From an uncultured Rhodocyclaceae bacterium (GTDB taxonomy: Bacteria > Pseudomonadota > Gammaproteobacteria > Burkholderiales > Rhodocyclaceae): a stretch of 26,211 nt of DNA. Shown here one piece after another: positions 6,283-14,095 of this stretch. How positions within the stretch are numbered: the first letter of the stretch is position 1; the number at the start of each line of letters is the position of its first letter. A model generated the notes under the pieces. That model was not told the origin of the DNA and did not search any database. It saw nothing but the letters and a program-made list of their open reading frames with translations. Made by a program: the position numbers and the translations under genes. Where the stretch lies: positions 1-26,211 of the forward strand of contig CAIYZZ010000063.1 of NCBI GenBank assembly GCA_903930805.1, written 5' to 3'.

Positions 6283-8106
6283 TCAAAGCTCCACCTTCAC
6301 ATCGATCTCATCCCAGTAGGCAATTTCGAGATCACCAATCTCGTCGAGCAGGGGTTGGATGTAAGGCTTCCATTTCTTCCAGCGGCCCACGGATGAATTG
6401 TAGATGGGTTGCCGAACCTGGCTGACACTCGCCGTCATCACGGAACGTTGGGTCTTGTGAAACTGGAGTACGGCATCGTCCCAATCCAGGCCACACCATT
6501 CCAGTAGTCTGCGGGACTCTTCTTCCTGATTCTCGACCATTTGCTCGTAGCGAACCTCAAGGAACCGGCCCGGCAATTCGGTACGCCAATGGTTCATCAG
6601 TTCCCAATAGCGGCGAGTCTGTCTGCCGATCATTCCCAGGTCAAAGCTCCACGATATGCCGTTGAAATTGGTGGTGTAGATGGAGATCGCATTGTCGATG
6701 GGATCTCGCCGACAATGGACAATTTTGGCGTTGGGGAAGGCGACGGCAATTAGTCCCAGAGTCAAATAGTTTGCCGGCAATTTGTCGGTGACATGTTGCT
6801 TTCCGCTTGCGCGTGCGATTTGCGACACCTTCTCCAAATACCACGCTGCGCGTTCGGTCAAACCAGCGTCTGTGGGCAGATCGGGGGCCGTTGGGTGTGA
6901 AAAGTCGAATTCGGTTGAAGGGATTCGGTATCGATGCAGTGCTTGCAGCCAATATTCGAGCTCTCCCCCTGCGGCAACGCCCTGATGGCTGGCAAGGATT
7001 TGCTCCGTTAGCGTTGTCCCCGACCGTGGCATTCCCACTATAAAGATGGGAACATCAGATTGGGTTGTGGCGGTCACCAATTGCTCGAGGCGGGTACGGG
7101 TGATGTTCCCGCGAGTGAAGGCCACAAATTTCTGTTCAGGTTTTTCGTCGTAGTCGCTCATGGCCCGCCGTGCGGCAGCACCACGTTCATAACTTTTCGC
7201 GGCACGGTCGAAGTGGCCAACATCTTGGTAGGCTTTGCCAAGCGCGTAGCATGATTCGGCGAGCTGCAATCCGGTCAACTTGTCGAGGTGTGGTTCGTAG
7301 CCAGTGATTAGGCGATAGGATTGGTCGTCGGACTTCACCCTTCCAAGTTGGATGCAAGCGATCGTGAGAGCGGCGTTGCCCGGGCTTTTTTCGAGGCCTC
7401 GTTCATAGGCAGATGCGGCTTTATCAATACGCCCCAAGGCTTGGAGTGCAGTCCCTTTGATGAGCATCAATTCCGGAATCCCTTCGGGATCCGCGAATTC
7501 GATGCCATCAAGGAAGACAAGAGCATCCTCGTGTCTGTCCAGTGATACTAGGCTCTTTGCCACGCCCAAACTGGCCTCAAGCAATGTCGGTTGCAAGGCA
7601 AGCGCCCGTTGATAATAGCTTAAGGCGTCTTGAAGTAGATCCGTGTCAACCGATACTTGTCCAAGATTCGTCAGCGCAAGTGCATTGTTTGGATCGAGTT
7701 CCAAGGCACGCTTCAATACAGCTGTCGATTCGTCATGGCGATTTTGTCTTTGCAAGGCCAATCCGAGGTTGGTAAGCACGTTCGGCTCGTCGGGTTGGAG
7801 TTGTAGTGCGTACCGGTAGCATAGCTCTGCAACTACCCACTCACTCGTATCCAGGTAACAGTTACCCAAATTGTTGTAGAAGGATGGCTGCAATGGATTC
7901 AGGGCAATCGCCTGACTGATAGAGGCCAGTGCCTCTAATCTTCTTCCGCTGATTCGCCGCAGCGTACCAAGCAGGTGATGCGCATCTGCATTCCTCGGAT
8001 CTGTTTGGAGTATTTTTAGATATGCTGACTCAGCTTGGGGCAGATCGCCTTGCTGGTGATGAACAATTGCATCATGCAATTGCTGATTTACTTCGCTAGA
8101 AGACAT
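6283..8106 (-). CDS. TPR-repeat sulfotransferase
   Basis: A 607-residue cytoplasmic protein. Residues about 5-320 are tandem TPR units (for example NADAHHLLGTLRRISGRRLE, VLTNLGLALQRQNRHDEST and ALALTNLGQVSVD). Residues about 350-600 are a PAPS-dependent sulfotransferase. The 5'-phosphosulfate loop is IFIVGMPRSGTTLTEQIL (about 354-371) and the 3'-phosphate motif is KIVHCRRDPIDNAISIY (461-477). The segment after the loop, ILASHQGVAAGGELEYW, places a Glu (about 382) where tyrosylprotein sulfotransferases carry their catalytic Glu (PRSGTTL...GEETR). A GAGG Shine-Dalgarno precedes the ATG. It is the first of the modification genes after the surface-protein terminator. The TPR array suggests a protein or long polymer substrate; the substrate itself is unknown. 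Confidence 0.88.
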   Translation of the reverse strand: MSSSEVNQQLHDAIVHHQQGDLPQAESAYLKILQTDPRNADAHHLLGTLRRISGRRLEALASISQAIALNPLQPSFYNNLGNCYLDTSEWVVAELCYRYALQLQPDEPNVLTNLGLALQRQNRHDESTAVLKRALELDPNNALALTNLGQVSVDTDLLQDALSYYQRALALQPTLLEASLGVAKSLVSLDRHEDALVFLDGIEFADPEGIPELMLIKGTALQALGRIDKAASAYERGLEKSPGNAALTIACIQLGRVKSDDQSYRLITGYEPHLDKLTGLQLAESCYALGKAYQDVGHFDRAAKSYERGAAARRAMSDYDEKPEQKFVAFTRGNITRTRLEQLVTATTQSDVPIFIVGMPRSGTTLTEQILASHQGVAAGGELEYWLQALHRYRIPSTEFDFSHPTAPDLPTDAGLTERAAWYLEKVSQIARASGKQHVTDKLPANYLTLGLIAVAFPNAKIVHCRRDPIDNAISIYTTNFNGISWSFDLGMIGRQTRRYWELMNHWRTELPGRFLEVRYEQMVENQEEESRRLLEWCGLDWDDAVLQFHKTQRSVMTASVSQVRQPIYNSSVGRWKKWKPYIQPLLDEIGDLEIAYWDEIDVKVEL

Positions 8107-8164
8107 GTGCCTCGATCTGTGCAGAGCGTTGGTAGATGTTCTCTTGTGTCGTTAGGGTAATTAA

Positions 8165-8198
8165 GAAAAAACCCGCCCCTTTGTGGGAGGCGGGTTTT
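8165..8198 (-). terminator. Rho-independent terminator of the surface-protein gene
   Basis: On the minus strand the RNA reads AAAACCCGCC, a short loop, then GGCGGGTTTTTTC. The 10-bp GC-rich stem is perfect (8168-8177 pairs with 8189-8198) and is followed by a run of six T. It lies 44 nt past the stop of the surface-protein gene, so that gene can be expressed far more strongly than, and separately from, the enzymes downstream. Confidence 0.85.
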
Positions 8199-8242
8199 AG
8201 GATTACAGCGCCCTCGGTGAACTGAGGGGTTCTACGAGGAGA

Positions 8243-11209
8243 TTAGACCAAAGTGATAACGTCTGTAGCCGCCGTGGAAGTTGCCAGATTGACCACGCCA
8301 GTCAGGCAGATCACGGTATCCACGCCATCCGCAAAAGTGGTTGTGTCGCTGTTATCAACGACGACATATGTATTCCCGTCGGTGAATTGGAACCACTTAA
8401 TTACGGCAGCACCACTGCTACCAGTTGCAGATGCAGAAGCAGCATCCAGATAGTTAGCGAAGCTGGCTGCGCTACCCAGCGTAAGCTTCGCACCCAAAGC
8501 TCCGTCAGCAGAGGCGGCGGTAGTTACAGCGGCAAAGTCGAGCTTGTCGCCAACAGCCCAGCCAGTCAGGGTCGTGTAGTAACCCGCAGCTGATTGGATG
8601 GCGCCTTGAACATACGTATCAACACCGGTCGAGGTCGTGTCGATCACGTTCAGACCGACGGAAATACCACCAACCGTTGCGCTGTTCGCTGTTGTACCTC
8701 CACCCAGATGAATGGTGTTGGCACCCGTACCGACGGCAATCGTGTCAGCACCCGTACCACCAGTGATGGTGTTATTGCCGTTGGCGTTGGTTCCACCATT
8801 AAATGCATTGGTACCATTACCCAAATCGACCACATTGGCTTTGGTATTGGCACCAGCAAAGTTGATTGTGTCAGCAAGCGCCCCGCCAGTGTAGGTTACG
8901 ACACCAAGGCCAGCCGAGAAATCGATGACGTTGGCGTATGCACCACCCTTAACAGTAGCAGCCGCTGCCAATGCTGCAGCCGTCCAGGTAACTGTACCAT
9001 CGGTTACGCCGGAAGCATCAAAGGATGTCACCGCCGTAGCACCCGTAGTTGTCAGAGCAATACCAGCGTCGCCTGTCACGGTGATTGTTTTTGCTGCAAC
9101 GTCCGTTAGTGCAGCAGTGTGCTGGATGTGGGTTGTTGTCGATGCTGTGTCATCCGTGAGGAAGTTGACCGTCTCGGTGTTGGCCGACACGATTGTGCCG
9201 ATGTTGATGCCGGCAGCAGCAGTGGCCTTGACATTCAGTACATCGGTGGTGGAAGTCAGGGCATTGACGATGTTGGTGGTCACGCTGGTGGAAGCTGTGG
9301 CGAACTCAACCGTGCCTCCCGAGGCCATGTTGTCCAGCACCAAGGCATTAGCTGCCGTGGTTTTGACGTAGGAGATGTTATCGAGGTTGGCCAGATTAAC
9401 CGTCTTTGAACCCGTCACAGTGGTCAATGACAGCACTTCAAAGTTGCTGATTTGGCCTGCGAAGGTTGTAGTCGCTGTCACACCTGCTGCGGCATCAGCC
9501 AAAGCCTCCGTCATAACCAGTATATCGCCAGTACCAGCACCAGCGTCAATTGTCCCCCCTACCGGTGCTGCGGAAATGGTCACGGAGTCATTACCAGCAC
9601 CCGTCGTGATGGCCTTTGTGGTTGCCCCTAAGCTGATGGTGTCAACACCTGAACCACCAGTGTAGAGGATTCCCGTAGCCAAAGCCGGGGTGATCGTCAC
9701 ACCGCCGGAATTCAAGCTGGCGTCGACCGAGGTCAGAACACCAACAGCCGTCGTTGCGGAGATAACCAGCTTGCCAGCACCGGCAACGGTTATCGCAGTG
9801 GCAGCACCGAGGTTTACGTCAGCGACCGTCAGATTCACGGCATTGTTAAAAGCAACCGATGTGGCCGCACCTGCGGTCAGCGTCACGGCCGATGAGGCAG
9901 TGCCAGTGGCATTGACGGTGAGGCTCGTGGCAGTGGCGTCAGTAACCGTACCGCCAGTTACCGTGTTCAGGCCAAGCGTACGCGCTCCAGCCGTAGCTGT
10001 GATGGTAGCACCGGCAGTGCTGCTGGCCAAATTAAGTGTCGCCAGACTGGCTGCTTTCACTGTAACAAGACCGGTATTACCACTCACCGAGACAGCGGTC
10101 AGCGTCGTACCCAAACCGGAGTTTGCAGCAGCGGTCTTGTTGTTGGAAATGTCAACCGTTGTTCCGCCAGTCACAGTCAATGATGTGAACGCGTTGATTA
10201 CAGCGCCAGTCTTGCCGATGTCAACTGCACCAGCGCCGGTCGTCACACTACCTACAGCGCCACCACCGTCGATTCGAACAGAGCTAACGCCAGTTCCCGC
10301 AACTGTTACGCCCGTAGTCGAGGCTGTAGTCAATGCTATTGCGCCAGCAGTAGCGTCCTGAACCGTCAGCGAAGTCAAACCAGTCCAGCCAGTAAAGGTA
10401 TCCGAAAAACCAGCACCCGTTGTATTGATGGTTGCAGTTTCGATGTTCTTGACGGTCAAGCTACCCGGAAGAGCGGCCGTCGTGATCAGCGCGGACAGCG
10501 TATCCGTACCAGCGCCACCATCGATGTTGTCAAACGCAGACAGCGATGCAGAAGTACCGGCATTGAACGTGTCGTTGGCCGAACCGCCGACGAAGTTCGT
10601 GGGGCCATCCACACCTGTAGTGAGCGTGTAGGTCGCGCCTACAGCACCACCACCTGCCGTGGCAGAAGCAATCGAGGCATCCATGCTAGCCGCTGCTGCG
10701 GTCACAGACGCAGCAGTATCAGTTACCGTAGCCAGCCAAGCACGCGCGGTCGCTGCAGCTGCCGTACCGGAGTAACCGGTGATTTCGGTAGTCGTATCAA
10801 GAGCGGTGGTAAAAGACGTGGCGGCGGCTTGCTTGTTGGCGATAGCCGTTGCGTCCGTACCTTGCGCACTGTAGGTCAACTGCAACGCGATAGAGGCAAA
10901 GGTTTGCGTGCCATTGGTCAGCGCCAAGGACCAGGAAGTCAGGCCGGCCGGCTCAGCGTGACGACCAAACAGGTTCATATACAGGTTGTCAATGATCTGG
11001 TCGTTGTTTTGACCTGCGTACAGGGCGGCATACTCCGCAGAGCCACTGAAACCCCGGGCTGCAAGCGTCGTAAGTTGAGCCTGAGTTGCTGCAACAGTGG
11101 TGGAATTGAGAGCGAGCTGACTTTCCCAATAAGCCAAGCCTGTCGAGTCGGCGGGACGATTAAAGTATGCGATGTAAAGACGCTGCACTGCGGCGGTATT
11201 GAGGCCCAT
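8243..11209 (-). CDS. DUF4214/RTX-like Ser/Thr-rich surface (S-layer-like) protein
   Basis: A 988-residue secreted protein with no N-terminal signal peptide. The DUF4214 domain is at about residues 5-110 (QRLYIAYFNRPADSTGLAYW, NLYMNLFGRHAEPAGL). Residues about 190-960 are Ser/Thr/Ala/Gly/Val-rich beta repeats with degenerate RTX calcium-binding nonapeptides: GGSANDTFN, GGAGTDTLS, GGSGVDTIS, GAGNDSVTI, GGTGADTIA. It contains only one Cys, near the C-terminus, and ends ATDVITLV, an Asp followed by hydrophobic residues as in many type I secretion substrates. AGGAG at 11216-11220 gives a good 6-nt spacing to the ATG. With a strong terminator and abundant Ser/Thr, it looks like a major surface layer or adhesin-type protein and a likely target of the modifying enzymes downstream. 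Its secretion genes are not in the window. Confidence 0.87.
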   Translation of the reverse strand: MGLNTAAVQRLYIAYFNRPADSTGLAYWESQLALNSTTVAATQAQLTTLAARGFSGSAEYAALYAGQNNDQIIDNLYMNLFGRHAEPAGLTSWSLALTNGTQTFASIALQLTYSAQGTDATAIANKQAAATSFTTALDTTTEITGYSGTAAAATARAWLATVTDTAASVTAAAASMDASIASATAGGGAVGATYTLTTGVDGPTNFVGGSANDTFNAGTSASLSAFDNIDGGAGTDTLSALITTAALPGSLTVKNIETATINTTGAGFSDTFTGWTGLTSLTVQDATAGAIALTTASTTGVTVAGTGVSSVRIDGGGAVGSVTTGAGAVDIGKTGAVINAFTSLTVTGGTTVDISNNKTAAANSGLGTTLTAVSVSGNTGLVTVKAASLATLNLASSTAGATITATAGARTLGLNTVTGGTVTDATATSLTVNATGTASSAVTLTAGAATSVAFNNAVNLTVADVNLGAATAITVAGAGKLVISATTAVGVLTSVDASLNSGGVTITPALATGILYTGGSGVDTISLGATTKAITTGAGNDSVTISAAPVGGTIDAGAGTGDILVMTEALADAAAGVTATTTFAGQISNFEVLSLTTVTGSKTVNLANLDNISYVKTTAANALVLDNMASGGTVEFATASTSVTTNIVNALTSTTDVLNVKATAAAGINIGTIVSANTETVNFLTDDTASTTTHIQHTAALTDVAAKTITVTGDAGIALTTTGATAVTSFDASGVTDGTVTWTAAALAAAATVKGGAYANVIDFSAGLGVVTYTGGALADTINFAGANTKANVVDLGNGTNAFNGGTNANGNNTITGGTGADTIAVGTGANTIHLGGGTTANSATVGGISVGLNVIDTTSTGVDTYVQGAIQSAAGYYTTLTGWAVGDKLDFAAVTTAASADGALGAKLTLGSAASFANYLDAASASATGSSGAAVIKWFQFTDGNTYVVVDNSDTTTFADGVDTVICLTGVVNLATSTAATDVITLV

Positions 11210-11325
11210 TTTTTTCTCCTAATAAAAATACTTCAAATACATCAAGTTGATAAATCCTGCTGTTGTTGAAACAGCCAAGACGTTATTCTGGCACGGACTG
11301 GATATTCTCAGAAGCTACGTAATAT

Positions 11326-11347
11326 ATTTGTGATGAATATCACAAAT
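11326..11347. promoter_or_regulatory. Consensus CRP-type binding site upstream of the surface-protein gene
   Basis: The 22-bp element is a perfect 9-4-9 inverted repeat, ATTTGTGAT gaat ATCACAAAT, containing TGTGA-N6-TCACA exactly. It is centred about 127 bp before the surface-protein ATG in a 202-bp intergenic region that has no other gene. I could not find a convincing -10/-35 at the textbook class I or class II distance, so whether it activates or represses is open. Confidence 0.7.
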
Positions 11348-11411
11348 CAGGGATTCCCCGTTTTTTGTTGCATTTACCCTACACCTGCAAAAGCGCGGGT
11401 TTCGGGGCGGC

Positions 11412-12782
11412 TTATTTTCTTCCCCATGCGACCCCTCCTGTGGCGAGGCGTTCGTTGTCGATACGCCCCTGAAAGATATAGGCGGCGCTACCACCATTTT
11501 CCGGGCCGACAGCACCGTTGACCGCCATGTTGGTCGGCCTGGCAAACTGGCTGTCGCCTAACAGGAGTCCGTTGCGCGTGACCTGGCCTTGCGCCTGAAA
11601 CGGGAAGCGTTCGTTTTTATCGCTCAGCAAGTCGAACCCGGTAGCAAACGTCGATTTGGCAAAATCAATCTGGAGCCGCCCATTTTCCAGGCCGGCGCGT
11701 GATGCCGTGCCTGCCTTGTCGTTGAGGATGTAAGCTTCGCTTTGCGTGAGTGCAAAGCCCATTGTACCTTGGCTGGGCGTCTGCCACTCCGGCCCGCTGG
11801 TGCGCAGGATGGCGAAATAGGAGCCAATGGCGAGGATTTCACCTTTGGCATCCATGATCTTGCTGACGTCAATGGTCCCGGGCTGGCCGAGAATGGTCTG
11901 CCAGCGCCCCCAGACGATCTCGCGCGGCGGGATGACGGGCTGCACAACAGGAGGCGCAACGGGCTGCACAACGGGCGGCGCTGAAGTTGAGGAAAACTGC
12001 ACCTCGCTCTTTTGCGCATCCAGGTCAACATGGTTGACGGCAAGCACTTCGGTTCCGGCCACGTTGGAGGTTTTTCCAGCGGGTTCATCACTGCGTGGCG
12101 GTGCGCTGTTGTTGGGGGAAAGGCTCTTGTCATGCAGAAGTTGCGGTAGCGCCTGGCCCCGATTGACTTGCAGCAGATTATCGGCATGGCCAGCAAACAG
12201 TTCGCGACTGGTGGTGCCTTCACAGGGGCCGTTGCCTTCCGGGCTGCAGGCGCCGGGCATAAAGCCGCTGACGACAACGCCACCGGCAGCAACAACGACG
12301 CGGGTAGCATCCATGCTGGTAAAGACGGTAAAGTCGGTGCCGCGCACACCAATGGCCGCCACCGGTGTGTTGAAACGGAAATTTCCCCGCGTTTGCGGCG
12401 TGATGGCCTGGCCAGAAATACTGCGTGCAACGCCATTCAGGAGTTCGAGCTTGACGCGTGTATTTGCGGGATTTTGCTGATCAACGTGATAGGCAATGAC
12501 GCGCGCCCGTGAATCGGGACGCAGGATGAGAAAGCCATTGTCGATGGTTTTCATGTAGGCATAGGCATTGCCGGCTGTGACAATCTCATCACCCTCGCTG
12601 ACAACGCTGCCGACTACGGCGCGCTGCCCGGCTATTTGCACGTTGCCGACCGTCAGCACAATGTGCCCAGCCTCACCGGCGTGCGCCAAACCCGCTAGCA
12701 ACATCAGGCACGCAAAGCGCAGGCTATGCCGCTTGATAAAATGCAACAATACATTGATACCCATAGTTCCCATAGTTCCCAT
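11412..12782 (-). CDS. Periplasmic FecR-domain protein
   Basis: A 456-residue exported protein. The signal peptide is visible (HFIKRHSLRFACLMLLAGLAHA, with cleavage expected after AHA). A FecR domain follows at about 60-170: AYAYMKTIDNGFLILRPDSR, RVKLELLNGVARSISG and FNTPVAAIGVRGTDFTVF. After a loop with two Cys (ACSPEGNGPCEG) comes a Pro-rich linker (PPVVQPVAPPVVQPVIPP) and a C-terminal beta domain of about 160 residues that I do not recognise. Unlike classical FecR it has no inner-membrane sigma-regulator layout. Three tandem ATGs (12782, 12773, 12764) and a GTG at 12800 can all serve as start; the signal peptide fits best with one of the ATGs. It is divergent from the TPR-barrel gene and probably works with it. 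Confidence 0.8.
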   Translation of the reverse strand: MGTMGTMGINVLLHFIKRHSLRFACLMLLAGLAHAGEAGHIVLTVGNVQIAGQRAVVGSVVSEGDEIVTAGNAYAYMKTIDNGFLILRPDSRARVIAYHVDQQNPANTRVKLELLNGVARSISGQAITPQTRGNFRFNTPVAAIGVRGTDFTVFTSMDATRVVVAAGGVVVSGFMPGACSPEGNGPCEGTTSRELFAGHADNLLQVNRGQALPQLLHDKSLSPNNSAPPRSDEPAGKTSNVAGTEVLAVNHVDLDAQKSEVQFSSTSAPPVVQPVAPPVVQPVIPPREIVWGRWQTILGQPGTIDVSKIMDAKGEILAIGSYFAILRTSGPEWQTPSQGTMGFALTQSEAYILNDKAGTASRAGLENGRLQIDFAKSTFATGFDLLSDKNERFPFQAQGQVTRNGLLLGDSQFARPTNMAVNGAVGPENGGSAAYIFQGRIDNERLATGGVAWGRK

Positions 12783-12787
12783 AGTTC
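12761..12787. repeat. Three tandem copies of a 9-bp unit at divergent gene starts
   Basis: CCATAGTTC is repeated three times without error. On the minus strand each copy reads GAACTATGG, so every copy supplies an ATG for the FecR-domain gene, and the GGGA of one copy lies just before the next ATG as a weak Shine-Dalgarno. The array ends 7 nt before the plus-strand gene's start. A 9-bp unit keeps frame, so copy changes would alter start-site number, not reading frame. Confidence 0.85.
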
Positions 12788-12794
12788 TTTCAGG

Positions 12795-14081
12795 ATGCAC
12801 TTTTTTACCCGACTAAACGTGACGGAAATCACATTTCGTTCTTTACTCCGCAGACAGCTCTGGCTCAGCCTTTGCTGCGCAGTGCTGACGCTGTCGCTTG
12901 CCGTAACTGCTCGCGCCCAGGATGATACCGCAGGCGCGGCGGTTTATCAGGAGACGGTGCGCCTGATTGCGAACGGGCAGCAGATGGAGGCCAGCGATGC
13001 CTTGAGGCGAATTGTCCGCGATTATCCGGAGCACGCCGGTGCATGGCTCGATCTAGCGATACTGCGCTGCAAAATGGGTTATGCCGAAGAGGCCGAGCGG
13101 CTGTTTGCAGAGCTTGCGGTGCGGTTTGAACTGCCTCCCGCTATCCAGGAAGTTATCGCGCGGCAGCACGTACAGGGGTGTTCTGCTCCGCCCCCGCCCG
13201 CCGGTCGATTGTCGATGACGCTGGGACGTGGCTATGACAGCAATGTGAATCTGGGGGCGATCACGCCGTTTCTGACCATCGGCTCCGGCAGCTCGCTCAT
13301 CGAGTTGCAGTTGTTGCCGGAGTACTTGCCAAAGCGCGATAATTTTACGGTTTTCTCTGCCGATTATGCACGTGACCTGAATGCCGACGGCACGACAGGG
13401 GTTGCGCAATTGCAGGTGCGCAAGAATGATGTGCAGAGCCAGTATGATGCAGCGCTGGTTGCTGTCGGCGTGGAACAGCGCTGGCATGCCGGCGATTGGC
13501 GTTTGCGCGGTGCGGCCAATTTGGCTGTGCTCAGCCTGGGGGGCGCTCTTTACCAGCAGTTGGGTCATTTGAATCTGCTGGTTTCGCCACCTTTGCACCT
13601 TCCTGAAGGCATGCGCCTTGATTTGTCGGGGGGGGTGACGCGCATTGCCTATCCAACACAGCCGGATTACGATGCCACCGTGCGGGAAATGCGCGGCCTG
13701 TTGAATTACAAAACGGAACAGGTACAGGTGCAGATGACGGCGGCCTATTATTTTGACCGCGCACTTTCAGTGCGCCCCGGCGGTGACCGCCATGGATGGT
13801 CTACCGGTATTCAGGGCAACAGCCGCGTTGTGGGTGATGTGTTCGGCGAACTGGGCTGGAACCGGCTGACATGGCGCAGCGAATCGGCTTATTCGCCGGG
13901 CCTGATCGACCAGGCACGCTATCAGATCACCGATGTTTTCCGCGCCGCGTTGATCATTCCGGTAGCAGCGCACCAGGCCGTCAGTATCGAGCTGCGGCAA
14001 GTGCGCGACAGGGAGAATATTTCAATATTTCAATATGACGATCGGCAGGTGCTGGTAAATTGGCTGTGGCGAGACTTCTGA
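12795..14081 (+). CDS. TPR outer-membrane beta-barrel protein (DUF560/Slam-barrel-like)
   Basis: A 428-residue protein from ATG 12795; earlier ATGs (12726, 12741) only add an odd HSSHSSHSS stretch encoded by the 9-bp repeat. The signal peptide is FRSLLRRQLWLSLCCAVLTL then SLAVTARAQ, with cleavage after ARA. Next come about 90 residues of TPR-like helices (ASDALRRIVRDYPEHAGAWL, KMGYAEEAERLFAELA), then a barrel from RLSMTLGRGYDSNVNLG to the end, with alternating strands and the outer-membrane C-terminal Phe (LVNWLWRDF). The GRGYDSNVNLG opening and TPR-plus-barrel layout resemble DUF560-type proteins, some of which (Slam) help display surface lipoproteins; this assignment is tentative. It pairs divergently with the FecR-domain protein. 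Confidence 0.75.
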   Translation: MHFFTRLNVTEITFRSLLRRQLWLSLCCAVLTLSLAVTARAQDDTAGAAVYQETVRLIANGQQMEASDALRRIVRDYPEHAGAWLDLAILRCKMGYAEEAERLFAELAVRFELPPAIQEVIARQHVQGCSAPPPPAGRLSMTLGRGYDSNVNLGAITPFLTIGSGSSLIELQLLPEYLPKRDNFTVFSADYARDLNADGTTGVAQLQVRKNDVQSQYDAALVAVGVEQRWHAGDWRLRGAANLAVLSLGGALYQQLGHLNLLVSPPLHLPEGMRLDLSGGVTRIAYPTQPDYDATVREMRGLLNYKTEQVQVQMTAAYYFDRALSVRPGGDRHGWSTGIQGNSRVVGDVFGELGWNRLTWRSESAYSPGLIDQARYQITDVFRAALIIPVAAHQAVSIELRQVRDRENISIFQYDDRQVLVNWLWRDF

Positions 14082-14095
14082 TCTGCTCCCCGGGT

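Noticed and set aside
8211..8228. Small hairpin CCCTC/GAGGG next to the surface-protein stop
   Set aside because: Five base pairs with no T-run; the strong terminator at 8165-8198 explains termination.
9690..10361. Long plus-strand open frame (223 codons) and several others opposite the surface-protein gene
   Set aside because: They are antisense shadows of the repetitive Ala/Thr/Val codons; their proteins are low-complexity and have no start signals or recognisable domain.
8594..10640. Repeated motifs in the surface-protein gene considered as a CRISPR or DNA repeat array
   Set aside because: The repeats are degenerate and in frame with GGxGxD-type protein motifs; spacing and identity are not those of CRISPR.
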